Assembly: GCF_020443705.1 (NCBI RefSeq)
Contig: NZ_JAIZZK010000027.1
Span: 1-60,148, forward strand
DNA length: 60,148 nt
Reading direction: 5' to 3'
DNA from: Clostridium algoriphilum
GTDB taxonomy: Bacteria > Bacillota > Clostridia > Clostridiales > Clostridiaceae
A program made the position numbers and the translations under genes. Below are positions 35,080 through 43,331 of the stretch, piece after piece. Within the stretch, counting starts at the first letter, position 1. Every line of letters begins with the position of its first letter. The notes under the pieces were generated by a model. That model worked only from the letters and a program-made list of their open reading frames with translations, did no database searches and was not told the DNA's origin.

Positions 35080-35527
35080 TATTAAAATCCCCCTCTAACT
35101 CTTTATTTCCAAATTAGTTTATTCCTTATTTACATTATTTACCACAATAAAATTATTTATACATAACAATTAAAGTTAAGTTATTATATGTGACAGATGA
35201 AACAAATATTTATTTTAAATTTTAGAATTTACTTATTTTTTCTTTCTTTTTATAAACCAGATATAAACGACATCTATATTGGCATAGTTTTACATCTCCT
35301 AAATCAAATTTATTTTACCACCAACCAAACATTTCTTATATGCTATAATTTGTTAAAACATTATCTTCATTAATTCAACTATATTGGTTAAAATATGATA
35401 AAATAAGACACCAATATACATATTATAACATGTATATTTATTCTTGTATATATTATATTATGAATTTATAGAAAAAATTACAAATATACATAAATATACA
35501 TAAATATACAAAAGAGCGGAGGTCAAA
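35080..35527. other. Long AT-rich intergenic region with short direct repeats
   Basis: About 450 bases with no supported ORF. At 35482-35511 AAATATACAT is repeated in tandem three times just before the ribosome binding site of the next small gene, a possible binding site or slippage-prone tract. Confidence 0.4.
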
Positions 35528-35653
35528 ATGAAAAACCTATTTAAAAGATATATATTAGAAATTAAGATAGGAATGACTTGTGAAGCACCGGTTATTCCTA
35601 AACGGGAAAAGATACTATCCTTTTTACTTAAGAAGATAAAATTTAAAAATTAA
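35528..35653 (+). CDS. Basic 41-residue peptide, unknown
   Basis: Not recognised. GCGGAGGTCAAA precedes the ATG. The product begins MKNLFKRYILEIKIGMTC, has one Cys, a Pro-rich middle (EAPVIPKRE) and a basic hydrophobic end (ILSFLLKKIKFKN). Net charge is strongly positive with amphipathic ends, as in bacteriocins, peptide pheromone precursors or membrane-active peptides. No processing gene is adjacent. Tandem AAATATACAT repeats precede it. Confidence 0.5.
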   Translation: MKNLFKRYILEIKIGMTCEAPVIPKREKILSFLLKKIKFKN

Positions 35654-35847
35654 ATTTAATGCACAAAAGAATTAGAATAGAATGTATATTAAACATAGAC
35701 AGCTGTTTTTGGGGTATAATAAATTAACAAAATAACAAACCTTATCTTGAAAGTATTCATTGTGAATATTAATTTAGAAGGTAGCAGTTGCAAATTCCTT
35801 TAAAATGTAAAAGATCTAAAAAAACATGGAAAGAGTAGGTAAAAGTC

Positions 35848-36003
35848 ATGAAAAACGATACAAACAAAAATATGGAACTGATGAAAAAAATTATTGAAGA
35901 AAGAAAAGCTAAATCTTCACAGCAAAAAAATACTAAGAGACCAGCAATTTACGGAACACAAAGTCCAGCATCTGGTAATGGTGGAGGGTTAGTTGGTAAA
36001 TAA
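35848..36003 (+). CDS. GNGGGLVGK-tail peptide, copy 1
   Basis: A 51-residue peptide with a charged helical N-terminal part (MKNDTNKNMELMKKIIEER) and a short C-terminal tail GTQSPASGNGGGLVGK, an architecture like a leader plus core. A second intact copy is at 55168 and a broken one at 40804. The upstream DNA also matches copy 2 (GGGGTATAATAAATTA, TTAATTTAGAAGG). A terminator follows. No modification or transport gene is adjacent. Function unknown; a ribosomally made signal or modified peptide is one idea. Confidence 0.7.
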   Translation: MKNDTNKNMELMKKIIEERKAKSSQQKNTKRPAIYGTQSPASGNGGGLVGK

Positions 36004-36034
36004 TCTATAAGTATAGAATAAAAGTTATCATAAA

Positions 36035-36070
36035 TAACAAGGGAATTCGAACAAATACCCTTGTTTATTT
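36035..36070 (+). terminator. Terminator of peptide copy 1
   Basis: AACAAGGG pairs with CCCTTGTT, then TATTTTT. The same element (AACAAGGGAATTCGAACA) is found again at 38163-38200. Confidence 0.75.
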
Positions 36071-36118
36071 TTATATTACTTTATGCCTGTTTCAAGGATT
36101 CACTCAAATAGGGCGTAC

Positions 36119-36146
36119 AAAAGCCACCTTCATAAAGGTGGCTTTT
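36119..36146. terminator. Terminator of brnQ (bidirectional)
   Basis: AAAAGCCACCTT - CATA - AAGGTGGCTTTT, a perfect 12-bp stem, about 45 bases after the brnQ stop. Confidence 0.85.
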
Positions 36147-36189
36147 TATACTATAAATATTAATTATCAATCAACCGTGTTATATTATC

Positions 36190-37503
36190 TCACCTTTCAA
36201 AAATTGAAGTAGATTCATCTTCATTTAAGGCATACTCTTTTGGTTTTATTGAAATGTTGGAAATTACAAAAGCTAGTGAAGCAGGTATAAGCCATGAGAA
36301 TCCTGCACCTGCTAGAGGAATAAAGTTAATAAATCCAATACTATTTGCATATATACCATTTATAGTATCTAAAATACTTATAATCAGCGTTGTATATGTA
36401 GTTATAGCAACAACTTTATTACTTTTAACTTTATCACCAAGCAATGTAATAAATATTTGAACAATTATAATTGGATATAAAATTTGTAAAACAGGACCTG
36501 CCAATGTAATTATACTATCAACGTTGTTTGTAGCGATTAATCCACTTACGGCGACCATAATAACAGCAGCAGTTTTGTAAGATACTTTGTTCTTTGAAAG
36601 ATTAGCAAAAAAATTTGCTCCACTTGCGAGTAATCCTATAGCAGTTGTTAAGCATGCAAGAGAAACACATAAACTAAGAAGAACTGCACCAACACTGCCT
36701 AGGTCTAACTTAACAAGTTCTGTAACTAGATTAGTTCTAGTTATATTTGCTGGGAACAAAGTACTTGTTTGTGTTCCAAGATACATAAGTCCAGCATATA
36801 CAAAGGTTAAACCCGCTACAGCAACTATTGCTGATTTTATAGTCATCTTCATTATATCATTTGCATTTTCATAACCTTTTGCTTTAACAGATGAAATAAT
36901 TATTCCTGCAAATATAACAGAAGCCATAGCATCCATTGTTTGATAACCTTCTATTAAAGCTTTTGAGAATCCGCCTTTGTAAGATGTATTTACAATTGGT
37001 CCAATAGGATCTATTATTCCTTTAAAAATAATTATAGCTAACATTAATAAAAGTGTGGGGGTAAGTATTTTACCTATATTATCAATTATTGAAGAAGGTT
37101 TGAGTACAAATGCAAGTGCTATTGCAAAATACAATATAACTACTATGTTTTGTGGTACAGATGGAAATATAGGATGTATTCCAAGTTCGAAAGTTGTTGC
37201 GGCGGTTCTTGGGATTGCCAATAACGGGCCTATAACAAGAATTAAAGCTATGCCTGTTATTATAGCAAATTTTTTACCTACTCTATTGGCCATTTTGTCG
37301 TAAGTACCATTAATTTTGGCACAGGCAATTACTCCAAGTAGTGGAAGACCAACTCCTGTAATGAGAAAGCCTATTATAGATGCAAAAAATGCGCTTCCTG
37401 CAGTTTTTCCTAAGAATGGTGGAAAAACTAGGTTTCCTGCACCGAAAAACATTGCAAATAGTGCAAAACCTATAACCACGGAATGTTTTGTTGAATCTTT
37501 CAT
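36190..37503 (-). CDS. brnQ: Branched-chain amino-acid:cation symporter BrnQ
   Basis: A 437-residue membrane protein of 12 hydrophobic segments that imports Leu, Ile and Val with Na+ or H+. Family features: VVIGFALFAMFFGAGNLVFP at the N-terminus, PLLAIPRTAATTFELG in helix 3 and GYQTMDAMASVIFAGIIISS near the middle. GGAGGCATACATAA precedes the ATG. Transcribed alone; no T-box was recognised in the roughly 390-base upstream region. With aspartase, Lrp, the TIGR00300-like enzymes and two other amino-acid carriers it fits a lifestyle of amino-acid fermentation. Confidence 0.93.
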   Translation of the reverse strand: MKDSTKHSVVIGFALFAMFFGAGNLVFPPFLGKTAGSAFFASIIGFLITGVGLPLLGVIACAKINGTYDKMANRVGKKFAIITGIALILVIGPLLAIPRTAATTFELGIHPIFPSVPQNIVVILYFAIALAFVLKPSSIIDNIGKILTPTLLLMLAIIIFKGIIDPIGPIVNTSYKGGFSKALIEGYQTMDAMASVIFAGIIISSVKAKGYENANDIMKMTIKSAIVAVAGLTFVYAGLMYLGTQTSTLFPANITRTNLVTELVKLDLGSVGAVLLSLCVSLACLTTAIGLLASGANFFANLSKNKVSYKTAAVIMVAVSGLIATNNVDSIITLAGPVLQILYPIIIVQIFITLLGDKVKSNKVVAITTYTTLIISILDTINGIYANSIGFINFIPLAGAGFSWLIPASLAFVISNISIKPKEYALNEDESTSIFER

Positions 37504-37897
37504 TTATGTATGCCTCCAAGATGAATTAATTTATGTAATTTAAAAATAATCAAATTAGTTACATTATAACTATCTTTCTTAACAAAGCAAAGAATAATAA
37601 CTTTTAGTTTCCATTAAAGGTAAAAAGGTATAGCGAAATACCTCTAAGGATATAAGACAAACTGCAACGTTTAAGGTACCAGGTGAAATAGTTTCTATTT
37701 TTATGGAAGTTTATCTATCCTGTAATAACATATTAATAATACAAATATAATACAAATATAATATAATATAAAAAGCTGTAATTTGATAAATTAAAAATGT
37801 TTTGGTTGGTGGAAAAAACATCAGTAGTAAATGTAAGAAGATGTTGATATTATAATTATTTGTAAAAACTAAAATGAAAATCAAAAGGAGAGTTGAT
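37504..37897. other. Intergenic region upstream of brnQ
   Basis: About 390 bases. It holds the brnQ promoter on minus and possible coding debris on plus near 37650-37720 (ATFKVPGEIVSIFMEV in one frame) without a start. Nothing else is supported. Confidence 0.3.
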
Positions 37898-38118
37898 TTG
37901 AACAATCTAGAAATATTAAGAAAAAGAAATAAGCTCATGGCAGAAATAATGTGGATAATGTCAACAATATACATCGGATTTTCTGCTTTATCTGGAGTTG
38001 ATAAAAAGGCTTGATTTTAGGCGGAATCAATGACCAAAACACAAAAATGGGAAATATTATTATAAGTTTTAAAGATTTAGAAGAGTTCATTAGCGAACTT
38101 AGAAAGGTAAAAGCCTGA
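37898..38118 (+). pseudogene. Fused gene remnants (possible chemoreceptor N-terminus)
   Basis: AAAAGGAGAGTTGAT precedes a TTG that opens 38 codons (MNNLEILRKRNKLMAEIMW, then one hydrophobic stretch), resembling the start of a methyl-accepting chemotaxis protein. After its stop another frame reads LGGINDQNTKMGNIIISF then KDLEEFISELRKVKA to a stop, like the C-terminus of an unrelated protein. This is best explained as a deletion joining two genes. Family assignments are tentative. Confidence 0.4.
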
Positions 38119-38162
38119 GGGGTAAAGTGTAATTGAAATGTCTATTATTATACTTTACAAAA

Positions 38163-38200
38163 TTAACAAGGGAATTCGAACACATTCCCTTGTTAATTTT
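38163..38200 (-). terminator. Terminator of aspA (repeat of the peptide-gene terminator)
   Basis: TTAACAAGGGAAT pairs with ATTCCCTTGTTAA (13 bp), T-runs on both sides. The sequence almost repeats the hairpin at 36035. Confidence 0.8.
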
Positions 38201-38242
38201 AAGAGATGAGATTAATCAAAAAGATGTGGGAGTCTACTATCC

Positions 38243-39676
38243 TTATACGGCACAACTATCAACAATTTTTCCTTTGTTTGTTATTAAGGGTTTAGCTACT
38301 TGTGTCATTGAGATTGGGTCTAATATTTCTCCTAATTCCTCTGCAGTTAAAATTCCTTCGCTTAAAACAATTCCTTTAACTGATAGGCCAGTTTTTAAAG
38401 CTATTTTTGCAATATCAGCTGATTTTTTGTATCCAATATAAGGACAAAGTGCGGTTACTATTCCTATACTACCATTTAGAAGATCTGCGCATCGTTCTTT
38501 GTTAGCGGTAATTCCCACAATACAATTATCTACAAATGTCGTAGTTGCATTTTTAAGAGTTTCAACAGATTCAAATAAGTTATAGAAAAGAACAGGTTCA
38601 AAGGCATTAAGCTCTAATTGTCCTGCTTCTGCTGCCATAGTTATTGTAAAATCATTTCCTATAATATTAAAAGCAACTTGAGAAACTACTTCTGGAATAG
38701 TAGGATTTATTTTACCTGGCATAATTGATGATCCATTTTGCTTTGATGGTAAATTTATTTCGCCTATACCAGTTTTAGGGCCACTTGATAATAGTCTTAA
38801 ATCATTTGCCATCTTAGATAGATTTACTGCACAGGTTTTTAGGGCACCTGATACACATACAAATCCATCAAGATTTTGAGTTGCGTCAATTAAGTCTTCG
38901 GCTTGAACCACATTAAATCCGGTTACTTTTTGAAGGTTAGATATAATATTATCTAAATATTCTGGGCTCGCATTTATAGAAGTTCCTATAGCAGTGGCGC
39001 CAATATTTAAAGTAAGCATTTCCTTCTCAGCATTAATTAGCCTATTAACATCACGTTTTATCATTGAAGCATATGCGTGAAATGATTGACCAAGTCTAAT
39101 TGGGACTGCATCTTGAAGTTGAGTACGTCCCATTTTTATAATATTATCAAACTCTAAAGATTTTAATTCAAGAGCATTATACAGCCTTTTAAGTTCTGCA
39201 GTCGCTTTTGGTAACATTTTTAGAATTGCAATTTTTCCAGCAGTGGGGAATACATCATTGGTAGATTGAGCCATATTTACATGATCATTAGGACTAACAA
39301 TGCTATAATTACCTTTAGTCCCGCCAAGTAACTCAATAGCTCTGTTCGCAATAACTTCATTAGCATTCATATTTGTAGAAGTACCTGCACCACCTTGAAT
39401 TGGATCAACAATAAATTGATCATGAAACTTTCCAGATATAATTTCATCACAAGCATTTATAATTGCATTCGCGATTTTAGTATCTAACATATCTGAATCT
39501 CTATTTGTAATAGCGGCTGATTTTTTTATCTCCGCAAGACTTACTATAAGTGCTGGGTAGATTGCTCTATTTGTAATATGAAAATTATTATGAGCTCTTA
39601 ATGTTTGAATACCATAATAAGCATCCATTGCTACTTTCATATTTCCTATTAAATCAGATTCTATTCTTGTTTCCAT
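38243..39676 (-). CDS. aspA: Aspartate ammonia-lyase
   Basis: Deaminates L-aspartate to fumarate and ammonia. The 477-residue protein belongs to the fumarase/aspartase superfamily: NMNANEVIANRA, the TQLQDAVP-type block (GRTQLQDAVPIRLGQ) and the flexible catalytic loop GSSIMPGKINP with its catalytic Ser are intact. N-terminal METRIESDLIGNMKV and overall length favour aspartase over fumarase, but the split is by family resemblance. AAGGAAT precedes the ATG. It is flanked by terminators, so it is probably monocistronic. Confidence 0.9.
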   Translation of the reverse strand: METRIESDLIGNMKVAMDAYYGIQTLRAHNNFHITNRAIYPALIVSLAEIKKSAAITNRDSDMLDTKIANAIINACDEIISGKFHDQFIVDPIQGGAGTSTNMNANEVIANRAIELLGGTKGNYSIVSPNDHVNMAQSTNDVFPTAGKIAILKMLPKATAELKRLYNALELKSLEFDNIIKMGRTQLQDAVPIRLGQSFHAYASMIKRDVNRLINAEKEMLTLNIGATAIGTSINASPEYLDNIISNLQKVTGFNVVQAEDLIDATQNLDGFVCVSGALKTCAVNLSKMANDLRLLSSGPKTGIGEINLPSKQNGSSIMPGKINPTIPEVVSQVAFNIIGNDFTITMAAEAGQLELNAFEPVLFYNLFESVETLKNATTTFVDNCIVGITANKERCADLLNGSIGIVTALCPYIGYKKSADIAKIALKTGLSVKGIVLSEGILTAEELGEILDPISMTQVAKPLITNKGKIVDSCAV

Positions 39677-40192
39677 ATAAATTCCTTCTTTCTTATTTTT
39701 TCGTATTTCTAATATATGCAGATTAACATGGTTTCATATGTATGTAAATGACTAGGGGGAAGTTGTGAATAAAAGCTAAAAATAAGCATGTTATACTTAA
39801 TTTAAATTAAATTAAATACAATTGGAGTTAACTTTATTAAGTGGATATTTAGATGATTTATGTTAGAGGAGAGCAATTACTACTGAATATGATGTGAATA
39901 ATTTATATTGAAAGTAGTATTTTGGATACTATATAAGTTGAAAAACACAATGCAAAGTTAATATATTTAATGAATCGTATAGGAATGGATTGCATATTCG
40001 TATTAATGACCTTATTATATTAATGTATCCGTAATAAAATCGAGATATAGGTAATTTTAATATAGCAATAAATTAATGCTATATTAAAGAAGATTATGAC
40101 AGTGTTATTAGCTAAATATAACAATGTATATATGTATAGAACAGTATAAACATACATTACTATAATTTTAAAGCTTCAACTATTAATAAAAG
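39677..40192. other. Intergenic region aspA / Lrp
   Basis: About 515 AT-rich bases holding the divergent promoters of aspA and the Lrp-family regulator. No ORF or RNA is supported. Confidence 0.35.
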
Positions 40193-40253
40193 GAAAGGGG
40201 TGAATGTTAGTAAGGAATGCATAAATGGGATGAATCTTACTAATACCTAATAT
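40193..40253 (+). promoter_or_regulatory. Unusual translation-initiation region of the Lrp-family gene
   Basis: The Lrp start codon has no Shine-Dalgarno sequence close by. The strong site AAAGGGGTGA (40194-40203) precedes a 6-codon ORF (ATG 40204, MLVRNA) and the stem TTAGTAAG / CTTACTAA (40207-40214 / 40236-40243). Folding would bring the site near the Lrp ATG; alternatively the mini-ORF could couple translation. Confidence 0.4.
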
Positions 40254-40691
40254 ATGGACAAAATTGATTTAAAACTTATTGAACTTTTACAAAGAAATGC
40301 ACGTAATTCGCTTAAACATTTAGCACAAGAGGTGTTTTTATCAACTCCAGCCGTGTCAGCTCGTGTTTTAAAGCTTGAAGAGGCAGGAGTTATTACAGGA
40401 TATTCTGCACATGTTGATCCACTAAAATTAGGATATAACATTAAAGCCTTTATAAACTTAGAAATGTCACCAAAACAAAAACCAGAATTTTATCCTTTTG
40501 TAGAAACATGTCCTAATGTACTTGAATGCAACTGTGTAACAGGAAAGTATTCAATGCTTATTACAGTCGCTTATCATACAACTGTAGAACTTGATGCCTT
40601 TATCAACGAATTGCAGAAATTTGGCAATACAGAAACACAAATTGTGTTTTCAACAGCAGTTGAACATAGAGAAATTGATGTATCTACTTAA
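40254..40691 (+). CDS. Lrp/AsnC-family transcriptional regulator
   Basis: A 145-residue regulator with the N-terminal winged HTH (DKIDLKLIELLQRNARNSLK, STPAVSARVLKLEEAGVITG) and a C-terminal RAM ligand domain (KAFINLEMSP ... ITVAYHTTVELDAFINELQ). Such proteins respond to amino acids, and the neighbours (aspartase, TIGR00300-type enzymes, BrnQ) are plausible targets. A 3'-end fragment of a near-identical gene is present at 53161. The initiation region is odd (see 40193-40253). Confidence 0.9.
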   Translation: MDKIDLKLIELLQRNARNSLKHLAQEVFLSTPAVSARVLKLEEAGVITGYSAHVDPLKLGYNIKAFINLEMSPKQKPEFYPFVETCPNVLECNCVTGKYSMLITVAYHTTVELDAFINELQKFGNTETQIVFSTAVEHREIDVST

Positions 40692-40777
40692 GATAACAAA
40701 TTTAAATTACCAAAAGCATAAGATTTTAGGGTGCGGCGACTGAGAAGTAAGAACCTAGTGGATTCAACGATTATTAA

Positions 40778-40802
40778 AAGGGGAGTTCACTTTGTGAACT
40801 CC
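40778..40802 (+). repeat. GGGGAGTTCAC hairpin repeat
   Basis: AAGGGGAGTTCAC - TTT - GTGAACTCC. It directly adjoins the broken peptide copy at 40804. No U-tract follows, so here it behaves as an inserted or leftover repeat rather than a terminator. Confidence 0.55.
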
Positions 40803-40803
40803 A

Positions 40804-40845
40804 AGCCCAGCATCATGAAATGTTGGAGGGTTAGTTGGTAAATAA
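40804..40845 (+). pseudogene. 3' fragment of the GNGGGLVGK-tail peptide gene
   Basis: Codons read SPAS, stop, N-V, then GGLVGK and stop, matching the tail of the intact copies (SPASGNGGGLVGK) with a stop codon and altered bases. Only the last 14 codons remain, starting right after a hairpin repeat. It overlaps the end of the convergent TIGR00300-like gene. Confidence 0.65.
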
Positions 40846-41931
40846 TTATTTGATTAATCCTTCTGCTACATTAATTATAAAGTCTTGGACGTTTGTAACT
40901 AATGTCTTAACTTCTAATGTTCCTCTATCAGATAATTTGTTAACAGAGAACTCTTGTATATCTATAGAATATATATATACTGGTCTAACAACCCCATTTT
41001 TTACAGTGTACGATGGAGTCATATTTCCTGCAGCTATCGTATGAAGTACTGATGATAAACATATGAGCATAGTTGCCGCTCGTGTATGTTTTCTCATGGC
41101 ATTTTGAGATTCATACACATTATCATAAACATTTGGCAATGTATATCTATCTCTTATACTACTAGCAAGTACCACAGGAACATCATTTTCTACACACGCT
41201 TTTAATATACCATCCTTAACCACTCCCGAATTTATAAGCTCGACCAGTGATCCTGCGCGTCTAGCCTCATTTATAGTTGCAATATAGTTATAGTGAGCAT
41301 TTTCATGAGACTCAAAAGTTTCCTGACCTGATATTGTTTTGAACATTGCTTTTTCTAAATCATAAGTAGCAAGGGTATTTCCAGATAAAACAGCTTGAGC
41401 ATACCCATTTTCGACTATTGACGCAAAGGCAGCTCTTGATTTATCATCTAATGCAATTGAGGGTCCTAAAACCCAAACTATTTTTCCAGCATGTTCCTTT
41501 TCGTATTGCATAACTTCATATAATTCATCGTAATCTTTAGAGAAGGCTGTTTCTCTTGATCGCCCACTTCTAAATGCAAAGGTATCAGCATCTCCATCCT
41601 CAGTAGCAAACCCTCCAGTATACATATATATACCTTCACTTCCATCTTCAGTTCTTCCTACGATAACTTTATCGCCAACCTTTAAATTTCTAAATTCCAC
41701 AACATTTATGTCATCATCTGGAGTAACAATTGCAACGCTATCCATACGGCTTTCATTAGCTATTACCCATTTACCCTTAATCTTAAAATATTCAGGATAT
41801 ATTGATAATGCATGATAATCTTTATGAGCAACGCCTTCTTTAAGTACTTCTTCAATTTTACAGTCCGGAGTATTAACAAAGAAATATTGCGAGAAATCCG
41901 GCGGTGTAAACTTTGGTAATTTAAAAGTCAT
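40846..41931 (-). CDS. TIGR00300 / archaeal ornithine-cyclodeaminase-like protein, divergent paralogue
   Basis: A 361-residue protein of the LOR/SDH-type family that includes the archaeal ornithine cyclodeaminase and the C-terminal half of the arginine dihydrolase ArgZ, NAD-dependent enzymes of arginine/ornithine catabolism. Family features: VVEFRNLKVGDKVIVG, IVWVLGPSIALDDKSRAAFA, GNTLATYDLE, NEARRAGSLVEL and SSIRDRYTLPNVYDNV. Compared with its tandem partner (GNAMATHDLE, GSIRDDGPLPPVYHDV) the conserved catalytic/NAD loops are altered. It lies 40 bases after that gene in one operon. It may have another substrate or be the partner subunit. Confidence 0.75.
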   Translation of the reverse strand: MTFKLPKFTPPDFSQYFFVNTPDCKIEEVLKEGVAHKDYHALSIYPEYFKIKGKWVIANESRMDSVAIVTPDDDINVVEFRNLKVGDKVIVGRTEDGSEGIYMYTGGFATEDGDADTFAFRSGRSRETAFSKDYDELYEVMQYEKEHAGKIVWVLGPSIALDDKSRAAFASIVENGYAQAVLSGNTLATYDLEKAMFKTISGQETFESHENAHYNYIATINEARRAGSLVELINSGVVKDGILKACVENDVPVVLASSIRDRYTLPNVYDNVYESQNAMRKHTRAATMLICLSSVLHTIAAGNMTPSYTVKNGVVRPVYIYSIDIQEFSVNKLSDRGTLEVKTLVTNVQDFIINVAEGLIK

Positions 41932-41971
41932 TTAAGATCTCCTCCTTACTAATATAATAATGTATGTAATA

Positions 41972-43045
41972 TTAACACAAGTTTTTTTGAACATTAACGA
42001 CAAAATCTTGGACATTAGTAACTATTGTTTTAACACCTATGTATTCTCTAGCGACTGATACTTGATTAACTGCATATTCAGCAATGTCTACAGAATAAAA
42101 ATATACTGGTCTTACTTTTCCCTCTACAACTCTATAAGATGAAGCTAAGTTTGCAGTTGCTACTGAGTGAAGAATCGTAGCTAGACAAATTATTACTGTT
42201 GCTTTATCTGTTTCTTCTTTCATAGCATCGAGTCCACAAGATACATCATGATAAACCGGTGGAAGGGGCCCATCATCCCTTATTGATCCAGCAAGAACTA
42301 TAGGTATATTCTTCTCTATACAGGTTTTCATAAATCCATCTTTTATATTTCCTTCATCAAGTAATGCCTCTATAGAACCAGCGCGTCTAGCCTCATTTAT
42401 TAGATCTAAATGGTTATAATGGCCCATTTCAACAGATTTTTGAGTATATATATTTTGACCTAAGGCTGTTTCGAATAATCCTCCCTCGAGATCATGGGTT
42501 GCCATAGCATTCCCAGCCATAAGAGCATTTACATAACCATTATCAGCAAGGTCTGATAATGCAGCTCTAGTATCATAATCAAAAACCACAGCTGGGCCTA
42601 GAACCCAAACTATATGTCCATTATTTTCTTTTTCATATTCTAGTAATTCATATAATTCTTTATAATCGCTTGAAAATGAAGACTCAACAGATCTTCCTGT
42701 TCCTATCTTTGGTAAGTTATCAAATCCACTAATATGCTTGTATATACCTTCACTTCCATCTTTAGATTTTCCTAAAACAACTTTATCGTAAGCTTTAAGG
42801 TTTCTAAATTCTACGATTTCTACAGTGTTGTTATTCCTAACAACAGCAGTACATTCTATAGATGTTTGGGTTGGAAGAACCCATTGTCCTTTAATTTTAA
42901 AATATTCAGGTGATATAGAAGTTATTAAGAAACCTTTAGGAGCAACTCCATTTTTTTTAACTTCACCTATTCTAACATCTGGTGCGCTAGCAAAAAAGCT
43001 CTGGGAGAAATCTGGTGATGCGAACTTTGGTAATTGAAAACTCAT
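41972..43045 (-). CDS. TIGR00300 / archaeal ornithine-cyclodeaminase-like protein
   Basis: A 357-residue first gene of the tandem pair. It keeps the family motifs HIVWVLGPAVVFDYDTRAAL, AGNAMATHDLEGGLF, INEARRAGSIEALL, LAGSIRDDGPLP and CLATILHSVATANL. Family enzymes convert ornithine to proline and ammonia with bound NAD+; a Stickland-type clostridium could use this to feed proline reduction. Exact substrate not proven. AAAGGAGGAACG precedes the ATG. A terminator for the upstream mntH gene separates the two transcripts. Confidence 0.78.
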   Translation of the reverse strand: MSFQLPKFASPDFSQSFFASAPDVRIGEVKKNGVAPKGFLITSISPEYFKIKGQWVLPTQTSIECTAVVRNNNTVEIVEFRNLKAYDKVVLGKSKDGSEGIYKHISGFDNLPKIGTGRSVESSFSSDYKELYELLEYEKENNGHIVWVLGPAVVFDYDTRAALSDLADNGYVNALMAGNAMATHDLEGGLFETALGQNIYTQKSVEMGHYNHLDLINEARRAGSIEALLDEGNIKDGFMKTCIEKNIPIVLAGSIRDDGPLPPVYHDVSCGLDAMKEETDKATVIICLATILHSVATANLASSYRVVEGKVRPVYFYSVDIAEYAVNQVSVAREYIGVKTIVTNVQDFVVNVQKNLC

Positions 43046-43275
43046 TTGAACGTTCCTCCTTTATGGTAATAGTATTTAAAATAATGTACATATTACATTA
43101 TAAAATATAATATCTTGATTTACAACGAGTATTGTCGCCCCATTTTGAAGTATACCCTTATAGGTAGACAAAATGATATAGGACACATAATTCTTGTATA
43201 ACCATTATTGTTGTGACTTGCGCCGAAGTTACCATTCGAATTAACTTATATTTAATTTCATGACTTACAGTAAAC

Positions 43276-43315
43276 AAAAAAGGAATTGGGCAAGATATTG
43301 CGCCAATTCCTTTTT
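43276..43315 (-). terminator. Terminator of mntH
   Basis: AAAAAGGAATTGG pairs with CCAATTCCTTTTT around a GCAA/TTGC inner stem, 16 bases after the mntH stop codon. Confidence 0.85.
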
Positions 43316-43331
43316 GAAATATTATCTAAAT

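Noticed and set aside
35528-35653. AgrD-type cyclic autoinducer precursor
   Set aside because: It has a single Cys and basic C-terminus instead of the acidic P-E-E-L type tail, and no agrB is adjacent.
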